From: Anatilimnocola aggregata | Lineage (GTDB): Bacteria > Planctomycetota > Planctomycetia > Pirellulales > Pirellulaceae | DNA: 64,000 bases | NCBI RefSeq assembly: GCF_007747655.1 | Contig: NZ_CP036274.1 | Coordinates: 6,758,001-6,822,000 of the forward strand | Reading direction: 5' to 3' | Part shown: positions 46,134 to 54,855 of the stretch, piece after piece | Position numbering within the stretch: position 1 is the first letter of the stretch | Layout of the letters: every line of letters starts with the position of its first letter | The notes under the pieces: generated by a model | What the model was told of the DNA's origin: nothing | Databases searched by the model: none | What the model saw: the letters and a program-made list of their open reading frames with translations, nothing else | Translations under genes and position numbers: made by a program

Positions 46134-46376
46134 TCACTTTGAGGCAGAGCCAATCATCTCAACATTCTCGATACTTTCGAGCCACAGCCATACCATTTCA
46201 CCTGCTACCGGCGGTGGTTTACTTGGATGAGGAAGCCCGATGGTGACTTCTTCGTCGCCGATGAGGATCAGGCCTGGATGCTGAACTTCGTAACTTTCAT
46301 GGCTAACTGTTGTCACTCGAAACGGCTGAAATGGCTGCTGCTGCTTTAAGTTATTCAGTTCGGCAAAGGTTACCAT
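46134..46376 (-). CDS. Small unknown protein, first of the paralogue pair
   Basis: This 80-residue protein (MVTFAELNNLKQQQPFQPFRV) has the same beta-strand plan as the following gene. It lies 28 bases after the DUF1549/1553 gene in the same operon. It contains no cysteines or membrane segment. Small proteins with an XPFXPFXV opening are common in planctomycetes and their function is not known to me. Confidence 0.65.
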   Translation of the reverse strand: MVTFAELNNLKQQQPFQPFRVTTVSHESYEVQHPGLILIGDEEVTIGLPHPSKPPPVAGEMVWLWLESIENVEMIGSASK

Positions 46377-46404
46377 TTAACAATTCTCCATGACAATTCG
46401 CCCT

Positions 46405-48876
46405 TTAATGATTAAACACAAACTCGCGGCACGTCAGCACGCTCCAATACACATCTTCGAGCACAGCACGGCGCTCGTCTGCCGGAGTTTCGGCCAGTTC
46501 TTTCAGTGTCCGTTCTTTCTCGGCGGGAGTGGGGAGGCGACAGAGTGCCGTGAGAAACAACTGATCGAGGACTTGGGCGTTGTCTTGCTCGACGGCCTGA
46601 GCGACAGCGTTCTCTTTGGCCTTCAGTTTGTTATTGATCGTTTCGCCATTCAGCATGTGAAACACCTGCGTCATGCTCGGTTCGTCGCTCCGTTCGCAAT
46701 CGCAGGTAATCAAGCGATCGGGGCGACCAAACGTCTTGAGGAAGTACGAGTCAATAAACGAGTCCGGCAACTGCAGAGCCCGCTTGGCACTCACGGCATC
46801 GCCGGGCTTGCCATCAGGCTTCATCGTGCGAAATTGTGAGGGGGTACCACTGACTTGCGAGAGCGCGTCGAGCAAGACTTCTGCCTTCAGCCGCTTGGGA
46901 TAATACCGGCTGTAAAACCGCTCGTCCGCTTCGTTGCCGGTGACGGGCTGGCTGCTCCGCTGGTATGTGCTGGACTGCAAAATGGCCCGCATCAACTGCT
47001 TCAGGTCGTATTGATTCTCTTTCACGTACTCGGCCGTGGCAGATAACAACACTTCGTTACTAGCAGGATTGCTGGCCCGCAAATCGTCGACCCGTTCGAC
47101 CAGCCCAACACCAAAAAAGTTGGCCCACACCCGGTTCGCAATGGCCCGGGTGAAATAGGGATTCTGCGGAGAAACCAGCCACTCTGCCAGTTTGATCCGC
47201 CGGTCAGCTGAATCATTAAATGCGACCGCTGCACCATCGAGTGGTCGCGGCTGCTGAGGTTGACCGCGGCTAGGCTGCAACAACTCTCCCTGCGTATCCG
47301 AATAGACAACCCGCATGCCGTCGCCGTTGCGGAAGTCGCCACCCCAGCCTTTGGCACGCACGCGCGAGAACATGTTCGCCATGCCGTAGTACTGATCGTT
47401 CGTCCATTTTTCCAGCGGGTGGTTGTGGCACTTGGCACAGTTGATCGACAGCCCCATGAAGGCCTGGGAGACCGTTTCGGCCATCACTTCAGGATCTTGA
47501 TGCAGGGCATAAAAATTCGCTGCACCGTTTTCGTGCGTGCTCCCTGTCGCAGTCACAATCTCGTAGACAAACTTGTCCCAGGGCTTGTTCTCGGCGACGT
47601 TTTTACGAATCCAGTTGTGATAGGTTTCTAAGGCTTTCGGCCGCAATCGCTCGCCGGAAAGTAGGAGCAGATCGCCCCACTTGTTCGTCCAATAGTCGAC
47701 AAACTCGGGCCGACCAAGCAAGTGATCGATTAGTTTCTCGCGTTTATCGCTCGAGGCATCACTAAGGAACGCTTGCGTTTCGACCAGGGTGGGAAGTGTG
47801 CCGATCGTATCGAGATAGGCGCGGCGCAGAAACGTTGCGTCATCGCAGCGCGCGGAGGGAGGAATGCGCAGCGACTGAAGTTTCTCAAGAACCAGTTCAT
47901 CGATGAAATTGTTCCGATCCTCTCGGGCATAAGTCGCGGGGGCAACCTGGTTGGGATAAGGGGACGATACATAGGCCATTTCCGTGAGGTTGAGATACCA
48001 CACGCTGACCGCCCCTTCGCCACTGCCGGTGATTTTCACCTTGCCATGTTCGCCCACCGAAGCCACGCTGCTGTTGGTGGAGACATACTTCGACCAGCGG
48101 GTGACGTCTTCCACGTGGCCGTCGTTGAAGTGGGCGAGCACAACCAGCTGTTGCTCGGTCCCCACGGTTTGCTGGGAGTTCTTGGGGAGCACTTCCAGCT
48201 TGCTAATCTGAGGGTCGTCGTCGCGCGGTCCGGGTGTTCCGGCGGCGATCCATTCGGCAATGACGCGGTACTCCAGCGATGCCGGGTCGAGCTTCACACC
48301 ACCTTTGTGCGGCAATAGACCTGTCGGTTTTGTCAAAATCAAGCTGCGGCCCGGATCGCTCGGCACAATGCGCCGGCCGACCGCTTGCCGCGTGAGATAG
48401 GTGTAATCGGCATCGACATCAAAACCAAAGAGTGTCAGCCGAAAGCCCTTCTGTCCGGCTCGCGCGCCGTGACATGCGCCGCCATTGCAGCCTTGCTTGC
48501 TTAGAACCGACTCGACGTGATTGCGAAAGCTCCACTGAAAAGGCTTATCGATTTGCGACACAATCGCATCCGCGGTTGCAGTCTTGCCGTTGGCTTCAGC
48601 CGTGATGGTTGCCTTGCCATTGCCAACAGGAATTGCCACGCCATCGACAACGCGGACTACCTTTTCGTCACTGCTGGTGAGCTTTAGTTCGCTACGTACC
48701 TGCTGCAGAATCTGGTCGTCAGCCTGCTGCTGAACGATCAGTGTTTGCCGGGCTTCCGGCGAGCTGAGCGAAATCGTCTTGGGCAACAGAACAAGATTGG
48801 GTTCCGCGCCAAACGACAATATCGGCAGCGCAATCAAAGCCCACGAAGCAACGAGAGAGTTACGCCACATCGCCAT
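46405..48876 (-). CDS. DUF1549/DUF1553 protein with Ig-like and haem motifs
   Basis: This 823-residue exported protein has a signal peptide and an Ig-like (Big2-type) part at about 25-110. It has a cytochrome-like CNGGACHG motif near 130, then DUF1549 (FIDELVLEKLQSLRIPPSA onward) with CAKCHNHPLEKW. DUF1553 follows in the C-terminal third (SRYYPKRLKAEVLLDALSQV). The pairing with a DUF1501 gene directly upstream on the same strand is the standard planctomycete arrangement. Role unknown; envelope-bound, probably redox-active or polymer-binding. Confidence 0.88.
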   Translation of the reverse strand: MAMWRNSLVASWALIALPILSFGAEPNLVLLPKTISLSSPEARQTLIVQQQADDQILQQVRSELKLTSSDEKVVRVVDGVAIPVGNGKATITAEANGKTATADAIVSQIDKPFQWSFRNHVESVLSKQGCNGGACHGARAGQKGFRLTLFGFDVDADYTYLTRQAVGRRIVPSDPGRSLILTKPTGLLPHKGGVKLDPASLEYRVIAEWIAAGTPGPRDDDPQISKLEVLPKNSQQTVGTEQQLVVLAHFNDGHVEDVTRWSKYVSTNSSVASVGEHGKVKITGSGEGAVSVWYLNLTEMAYVSSPYPNQVAPATYAREDRNNFIDELVLEKLQSLRIPPSARCDDATFLRRAYLDTIGTLPTLVETQAFLSDASSDKREKLIDHLLGRPEFVDYWTNKWGDLLLLSGERLRPKALETYHNWIRKNVAENKPWDKFVYEIVTATGSTHENGAANFYALHQDPEVMAETVSQAFMGLSINCAKCHNHPLEKWTNDQYYGMANMFSRVRAKGWGGDFRNGDGMRVVYSDTQGELLQPSRGQPQQPRPLDGAAVAFNDSADRRIKLAEWLVSPQNPYFTRAIANRVWANFFGVGLVERVDDLRASNPASNEVLLSATAEYVKENQYDLKQLMRAILQSSTYQRSSQPVTGNEADERFYSRYYPKRLKAEVLLDALSQVSGTPSQFRTMKPDGKPGDAVSAKRALQLPDSFIDSYFLKTFGRPDRLITCDCERSDEPSMTQVFHMLNGETINNKLKAKENAVAQAVEQDNAQVLDQLFLTALCRLPTPAEKERTLKELAETPADERRAVLEDVYWSVLTCREFVFNH

Positions 48877-48967
48877 CCATCCGGATTCTGCGCGGGCTCA
48901 ATTCAGGAGGGAAGCCCGCAACGAAAGGTCAAATATCCAAAGCGGTTCGCCGAGCAAACCAGCCTGG

Positions 48968-50341
48968 TTAAAACAACTCTTTGATCTCGTGCTTGCCAAA
49001 ATCGACCAGTGGGAAGGGACGACCGGCGGGCCCCGGCAGGGCCGTTTCGATATCGAAGCCGAGGCTCTTGTAGATTGTGGCAACCACCTCGGCAGGTTCC
49101 GTTGGCCGCTCAGCTGGATAACCGCCCGTCGGATCGCTCTTGCCAATCGCGCGGCCACCCTGGATGCCACCGCCGGCAAAATAGACGCTGAAACATTGGG
49201 GCCAGTGATCGCGACCGCCAGCCGGATTGATGCGCGGGGTGCGTCCAAATTCGGCCAGATTGCAGACCAAGGTTTTCTCGAGCATGCCGCGATCCTGCAA
49301 ATCTTCGAGCAGTGCGGCGTAGGCCTGGTCGTACATCGGCGCGACGATGTCTTTCATTCCTTCAATGCTGGTGAAAGGCTTGCTGCCGTGAATGTCCCAA
49401 GTGATTTCGTTGAAGACCGTCAGGAATGTATTCACGGTAACAAAGCGGACCCCCGCTTCGATCAACCGGCGAGCGAGCAAACAGCACTGTCCAAAGCGGG
49501 TCATGCCATATTTCTCGCGAACCGCCTTCGGCTCCTTCGATAGGTCGAACGCCGAGCGCGCCTGCGGGCTGGTCATCAAGCGATAGGCCGACTCGAAGTT
49601 GCTATCCATCAGCTTGGCGGCTGGGCTGGCTTCGAACTGAGTGACCTGATCTTCCACAATGCTGCGCAGGCGACGACGTCGATCCATCCGGGCATCGCCC
49701 ATGTCTTGCGGCGGTAGCAAGTCGGGGACTTTGAAGTTGGGCTGCGAAGGATCAGCCATCAGCAGGAAGGGATCGAAGGCCTTGCCGAGAAAGCCAGCGT
49801 CTTGACCGTGGGGCAAGTTCCCGCCCGTCGAGCCCATCGGCTCGGGCAAAATCACGTGCGCGGGAAGGTCGGTCTTACGACCGCGCAGGTAAGCCACCGC
49901 GCTGCCGGCATGCGGGGTGTTCACGCCCCCTGAGAATAGTCGTCCCGTCTGCAGCATCTGATGACCGGTATCGTGCACTGCGGCGGCCGTGTGATAGCAG
50001 CTGCGGACGATCGAAAACTTATCTGCATGCTGCGCGTGGCGAGGGAGGATCTCGGTGATCTGAAAATCGCCCTTGGTGGAAATGGGCTGAAAGGGCCCGC
50101 GAATTTCGGCAGCTGCATTGGGCTTGGGGTCAAAGGTATCCATCTGGCTGGGCGCACCAAGATTGAAAATCATGATGCAGGCCCGGTCGTCATGTTCCTT
50201 GCTGATGGCACCGGCCTCTTTCGCGGCCAGCAATTCGGGCAGCCCGAGGCCAATTGCGCCCAACGCACCCACTTGTAGAAAGTCGCGGCGCGTAACGCCA
50301 TCGCAGGTCTGAGCGGTGCCGACATCGGTTAAGCGGAGCAT
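48968..50341 (-). CDS. DUF1501 domain protein with Tat leader
   Basis: The likely start is ATG 50341 (MLRLTDVGTAQTCDGVTRRDFLQ), giving a twin-arginine motif TRRDFLQVGALGAIGLGLPELLAA. The 457-residue protein has the usual blocks FNLGAPSQMDTFDPKP, TGRLFSGGVNTPHAG, DIHGSKPF and NLAEFGRTPRINPAGGRDHW. It is the first gene of a five-gene unit running to 43023. Confidence 0.88.
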   Translation of the reverse strand: MLRLTDVGTAQTCDGVTRRDFLQVGALGAIGLGLPELLAAKEAGAISKEHDDRACIMIFNLGAPSQMDTFDPKPNAAAEIRGPFQPISTKGDFQITEILPRHAQHADKFSIVRSCYHTAAAVHDTGHQMLQTGRLFSGGVNTPHAGSAVAYLRGRKTDLPAHVILPEPMGSTGGNLPHGQDAGFLGKAFDPFLLMADPSQPNFKVPDLLPPQDMGDARMDRRRRLRSIVEDQVTQFEASPAAKLMDSNFESAYRLMTSPQARSAFDLSKEPKAVREKYGMTRFGQCCLLARRLIEAGVRFVTVNTFLTVFNEITWDIHGSKPFTSIEGMKDIVAPMYDQAYAALLEDLQDRGMLEKTLVCNLAEFGRTPRINPAGGRDHWPQCFSVYFAGGGIQGGRAIGKSDPTGGYPAERPTEPAEVVATIYKSLGFDIETALPGPAGRPFPLVDFGKHEIKELF

Positions 50342-50598
50342 ATATCCCTCGGCAATCAGCGGTTGCAAGCACGGAGAGGCTGGCTGTTTCGGTGGCTTCG
50401 AACGAACATTGCCACGCTAACACAGTGGCGGCCTAATATCAACCAACAACAAGAGTTAGCGCGTTCCCAGCGGCCCGTTGAACTCGCTCTGACCGACACT
50501 TTCTCTCGTCTCAGGGGTTAGAACTAGATACACTGAACTCTAGTCGCATCAAGCCCCTGTTTTAAACCGCCACTGGCCGCATCCTGCGAGGCATTGCC

Positions 50599-52011
50599 AT
50601 GAAGAAACTTCGCCCTTGGCTGGCTACTCTTTCCCTGGCCGCCTGCATTCTCTTCGTTGGCGACCTGCTCGGGCAATCCCGCGACGGAGACCGTGGCGAT
50701 CGTGACCGGGGGAGCGACCGCGATCGGGGCGGACGTGGTGGTTTCGATCCGGCCGAAATCTTCAAGCGGATGGATCAAAACGGCAATGGCCTGATTGAAC
50801 CGAACGAACTCTCGGAGCGGTCGCGCGGCTTCGTGGGCGAAATGGCCAAGCGGGCCAACCTCGACCCGAGTCAGCCGATTCCGCTCGATAAATTGATCTC
50901 TGCTGCGCAGCAAGGTCGCGATGGAGGCAGCTCTTCATCTTCTTCGAGCGATCGGGACCGCGACCGAAATGATAGCGACCGAGATCGTGAACGCGATCGC
51001 GAGCGAGACCGAGATCGCGAACGTAGCAGTTCCAGCAGTGCCAAGCCGAGCACGCCGCAAGTGATGGGCTTTGGTGCTGCCGATGCAAAACCCAAAGCGG
51101 CCGGCTTCGATGTTCCCCTCTCGGTCGATACATCGATTCCTTTGGAGAAACGCTACGAGCCGCGAGTGTTGGAATATGTCGATCGCATGCTGCGCGACTA
51201 CGACAAGAACGGTGACGGCTACGTCGACAACATCGAGTGGAAAGATGGCCGCTGGTCGACACCGCCCGAAGAGTCCGACACAAACAAAGATGGCAAGTTG
51301 AGCAAGGCCGAGTTGTGCGATCGCATCGCCCGCCGCTTCGGACTGACTGCTCCGCCGGGAAGTGCCGCCAATGTGAGCACCAGTCCCAGTACCCCCAGCA
51401 GTTCATCATCCGGTTTGTCGGGCGATGCAGCCAAGTTTCGCCAGTACGCCGAAAGTTTGTTGCGCCAGTTCGATAAGAACAAGAACGGCATCCTCGAAAA
51501 AGATGAGTGGAGCGAAATGAAATCCGACCATCGGGCGGCCGACAGCAACGGCGACAGCGTCATCACGCTCGATGAATTGACAGCCAAGTTACAGGCTTAT
51601 AGTTCCAGCTCGAGTACCGCAAGCAGCGGGTCCTCAAGTTCGAAGAGCGGTTCTTCCGACCGTCGTTCGTTTTGGGGCAGCAAGAGCTCAACCACGAGTA
51701 AGCCGGGCGAAAAGAAGAGCTACCGCTTTGCCACGCCAACCGAGAAGCTGCCCAAGGGGCTGCCCGATTGGTTCCTACGGAACGACGCCGATGCAGATGG
51801 TCAGATTGCGATGGCCGAGTACTCCACTTCGTGGAGCGATACCACCGCTGCTGAGTTCCAGAAGTTCGACCTCGATGGCGACGGATTTATCACACCGGCT
51901 GAATGCCTGGCAGCAACTACCACCACGACTACCACGACCACTCCGAGCAGTACTAGCAGTTCGAGTGGCTTTGGCTCCGGTGGCTTCGGTCGCAGCTTCG
52001 GTTCGCGTTAG
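50599..52011 (+). CDS. Exported EF-hand protein with RD-rich tract
   Basis: This 470-residue protein has a signal peptide (MKKLRPWLATLSLAACILFVG) and at least seven EF-hand loops, including DQNGNGLIEPNE, DKNGDGYVDNIE, DTNKDGKLSKAE, DKNKNGILEKDE, DADADGQIAMAE and DLDGDGFITPAE. One loop (DSNGDSVITLDE) departs from the consensus at one position. Between the first and second loops lies a tract of alternating Arg and Asp/Glu (about residues 113-140), and Ser-rich linkers join the loops. It should bind calcium in the periplasm or outside. Its stop is only 3 bases from the stop of the convergent ATPase gene, with no terminator between. Confidence 0.85.
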   Translation: MKKLRPWLATLSLAACILFVGDLLGQSRDGDRGDRDRGSDRDRGGRGGFDPAEIFKRMDQNGNGLIEPNELSERSRGFVGEMAKRANLDPSQPIPLDKLISAAQQGRDGGSSSSSSSDRDRDRNDSDRDRERDRERDRDRERSSSSSAKPSTPQVMGFGAADAKPKAAGFDVPLSVDTSIPLEKRYEPRVLEYVDRMLRDYDKNGDGYVDNIEWKDGRWSTPPEESDTNKDGKLSKAELCDRIARRFGLTAPPGSAANVSTSPSTPSSSSSGLSGDAAKFRQYAESLLRQFDKNKNGILEKDEWSEMKSDHRAADSNGDSVITLDELTAKLQAYSSSSSTASSGSSSSKSGSSDRRSFWGSKSSTTSKPGEKKSYRFATPTEKLPKGLPDWFLRNDADADGQIAMAEYSTSWSDTTAAEFQKFDLDGDGFITPAECLAATTTTTTTTTPSSTSSSSGFGSGGFGRSFGSR

Positions 52012-52014
52012 GGC

Positions 52015-53556
52015 CTACATCACCGCAAAATAGTTCTCAACCGCCAGATCGAGAAACTCGGCCGTCAATTCCGGCTGTTGCCTCTGATACATGCAGAAAT
52101 TCTTCACCTGCAGCAGCAAGTCGCGCGGTTGGCACGCTCGGAACGGTCGATTCACCGAGCGGTAATGCTTCTCGATCAGGTGATCGATGGGCGGCGTGCT
52201 GTACGTAAAGCCCAGCTTCGGGCACATCATCTCGAACAACTTGCGGAACTCTTCTTCCGACGGATTGTTGACTTCAATCTTATATGGGATACGTCGCAGG
52301 AACGCTTCGTCGACCAGATCCTTCGGTTCCAAGTTGGTCGAGAAGACGATCAACTGATCGAACGGCACTTGAATCTTCTTGCCGTTGGGCAAGTTCAAAT
52401 AGTCGTAACGTTTTTCGAGAGGCACGATCCAGCGATTGAGCAATTGATCGGTGCTCATCTTCTGCCGGCCAAAGTCGTCGATGACCAGCGTGCCGCAGTT
52501 GCTCTTCAATTGCAGCGGAGCTTCGCTGATGCCGGTCGAGCGATTGAGCGTTACTTCCAAGCTGTCCATCGTCAATTCACCACCGACGACAATCGTCGGC
52601 CGGCGAATGCGCACCCAGCGGCGATCGAGTCGCGATTGATCGAGCAGCCCCGTGTTCTGCGGCAGTGGACATTCTTCGTGATTCACCGGGTCGAACAAGC
52701 GGATGATTTCGCCATCGATGCCAATGGCTCGCGGAATCCAAATGTATTGACCAAAGGCCCGCGTCACCCGCTCGGCGATGGTTGTCTTGCCGTTACCAGC
52801 TGAGCCATACAGAAACAGACCGCGACCGCTGTTGATGGCCGGCCCCAGCCGTCGCAGCATGTTGGGGTTGACGAGAATGTCGCTGAAAGCCCTGTTCAGA
52901 TCGTCTTGCGAGGGATGTTGTTTGGTCAGCGATTGAGCGGTCACGCCCAGGATGTAATCCATCAGCGAAACGGGCGCAGAACCAAAGTAAGTGCAGTGCT
53001 CCATATACCGGCGAGAACGTTCGCGACCCAAATCGGTCAGCTGATAAACGTAGTCGTTCATTGGTGCCGAACTGCGATAGATCAGCAGCTGGTCTTGCTT
53101 CAAGGCGCGGAGCAGCGCATCGACAAGCACAAACGGCATGCGCACCTGGTCGGCCATCTCGCGGCCGGTCAAGTCGCCACGAGCGAGCAGGAACTTCAGC
53201 ACCAGCGCTTCGACTTCGCTATCGGTCAGGCCAGCATCGCGAATCGTCGGCGGCTCGATCGGCAAGAACTCGTCGGTAACATTCGCGTCGATTGGCGCTG
53301 CGTGATTGGGTGCGGCTGTTTCCGGCAAGGCGGCTTTCGGCGCAGCAGGGGACGGGGCAGCGGTCTTCTTGGGATCGGTGGTCGTCAGTTGATTAATGCG
53401 CTGCAGCAACTGCGCGAGCTTGGCGTCCTGCTCGGGCGAGCGAGGTTCCGCTGGATCGTGCTGGGGCACTTTGGCCGCGAGCGCAGTCCAGGTATCGGTG
53501 CCGCCAGCTTTTTTGCCGAGCAGAGCCATCAAACTATTGTCATTCGATTTGGTCAT
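52015..53556 (-). CDS. AAA ATPase with winged-helix domain
   Basis: The start is taken as ATG 53556 ([19 protein letters not shown]), preceded by AGAGAGGG. The 513-residue protein has an Ala/Pro-rich N-terminus and a winged-helix-like part at about 120-200 ([19 protein letters not shown]...[20 protein letters not shown]). It then has an AAA core with Walker [13 protein letters not shown], Walker [10 protein letters not shown] and a sensor-type VFSTNLEP. Its closest look is to remodelling ATPases of unknown substrate; no gene nearby fixes the function. Confidence 0.75.
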   Translation of the reverse strand: MTKSNDNSLMALLGKKAGGTDTWTALAAKVPQHDPAEPRSPEQDAKLAQLLQRINQLTTTDPKKTAAPSPAAPKAALPETAAPNHAAPIDANVTDEFLPIEPPTIRDAGLTDSEVEALVLKFLLARGDLTGREMADQVRMPFVLVDALLRALKQDQLLIYRSSAPMNDYVYQLTDLGRERSRRYMEHCTYFGSAPVSLMDYILGVTAQSLTKQHPSQDDLNRAFSDILVNPNMLRRLGPAINSGRGLFLYGSAGNGKTTIAERVTRAFGQYIWIPRAIGIDGEIIRLFDPVNHEECPLPQNTGLLDQSRLDRRWVRIRRPTIVVGGELTMDSLEVTLNRSTGISEAPLQLKSNCGTLVIDDFGRQKMSTDQLLNRWIVPLEKRYDYLNLPNGKKIQVPFDQLIVFSTNLEPKDLVDEAFLRRIPYKIEVNNPSEEEFRKLFEMMCPKLGFTYSTPPIDHLIEKHYRSVNRPFRACQPRDLLLQVKNFCMYQRQQPELTAEFLDLAVENYFAVM

Positions 53557-53746
53557 AAGACGCGACCCTCTCTGGCCAAAGACTAGGTTGCCGGATGGCA
53601 ACGGTCAAATTGGCTCGTCGTGAGGTCGCAGCGACGGAAATGCCGGTTCTGACGACTGCCCGAGATAGGATGCCCCGCCCGTGACAGGTTTGGTCAATCG
53701 CCCGCACAATTCTCAGCAAACGGCCACCTTTTGACGTAGTTTTTCG

Positions 53747-54733
53747 GTGAGACATTTGCGCGACCCCGCAGATGCAAGCTACGGGCGAAGGCAATCGTCT
53801 GCAGCAAGTGTGGCAACAGGCGAGGCAGGCGTGACGCAAGCAACCCAGCCCAGATCGACGACCATCTCTTCTATTCCGCCGGCCAGGCGCGAATCGCTAG
53901 AGCGGTTGTTTGCCCGCATGGAGCAAGTTGCCGCGCTCCCCGGAATTGCCCAGCGCGTTTTGCAGCTTACCGATTCCGAACACGTCCGCGCCGATGAACT
54001 GCGCGAGGCGATTCAGAACGACCCGATTCTCGTCGCACGCATCTTGCGGCGCTTGAACTCGTCCTATTACGCACTCAGCACCAAGGTCACCGACCTGCGC
54101 ACTGCGATCAGCCTGCTGGGCTTTCGCGAGATTCGCAACCTGGCGATGACGGTCTGCGTTTCGCGCATGTTCGAAACGCCCGGCCATCACGGCACCTATC
54201 GCCGCGAAGCGCTCTGGGAACATAGCGTGGCCGTTGGTGCAGCTGCCAGATTAGTCGCGCGCGTCTGCGGTCGTGGTGTGCCCGAAGAGGCCTATATCGC
54301 CGGCCTGCTACACGATCTCGGAATTATCCTCATCGACCAATCGCTGCGCCGACACTTCTGCCAGGTTGTCTCGTCGGTCTCACCAACCGTTACCACTTGT
54401 GAGGCCGAGAATCGCATCCTCTCGTTCGATCATGCTCTGCTTGGCGGCTTCGTCGCCTCGAAATGGAACCTGGCCGAGCCGGTGATCGACGCCATTGCCT
54501 TCCATCACACCAGCGGCGAATACACGGGGCCGCATCACGACCTCGTCTATGTCGTCGCGGTTGCCAACTATCTGTGCAGTCGCGCGGGCTGGACGTCGCT
54601 GGGCGTACACAACGTGCAATCCCCCCCCGACTCGGTCTATGCCGGCCTCGGACTCGACCAAATCTCCCTGGCCATCATTTGGGACGAACTCGAACCCACT
54701 CTCGAACGGGCTGAGTCGTTGGCGACTGGCTGA
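53747..54733 (+). CDS. HDOD domain protein
   Basis: This 328-residue protein has an HDOD domain (about 55-250: ALPGIAQRVLQLTDSEHVRADELREAI, LRRLNSSYYALSTKVTDLRTAISLLG), a non-catalytic relative of HD phosphohydrolases used in signalling. The true start is uncertain. The first 28 residues are basic and poor in structure, and a GTG at 53831 (giving MTQATQPRS) is a plausible alternative. It is upstream of the helicase gene on the same strand (122 bases). Confidence 0.85.
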   Translation: MRHLRDPADASYGRRQSSAASVATGEAGVTQATQPRSTTISSIPPARRESLERLFARMEQVAALPGIAQRVLQLTDSEHVRADELREAIQNDPILVARILRRLNSSYYALSTKVTDLRTAISLLGFREIRNLAMTVCVSRMFETPGHHGTYRREALWEHSVAVGAAARLVARVCGRGVPEEAYIAGLLHDLGIILIDQSLRRHFCQVVSSVSPTVTTCEAENRILSFDHALLGGFVASKWNLAEPVIDAIAFHHTSGEYTGPHHDLVYVVAVANYLCSRAGWTSLGVHNVQSPPDSVYAGLGLDQISLAIIWDELEPTLERAESLATG

Positions 54734-54855
54734 TAACGTAGACACTGCCGGCACTCTGCGCCATTCCGGCCCGCCACGGGCTCAATCTGATATCTTGGGA
54801 ACATCCTCATTCCCCAGATACTCTTCTGATCAACTACTTTGATCGTGGCCCGCTT

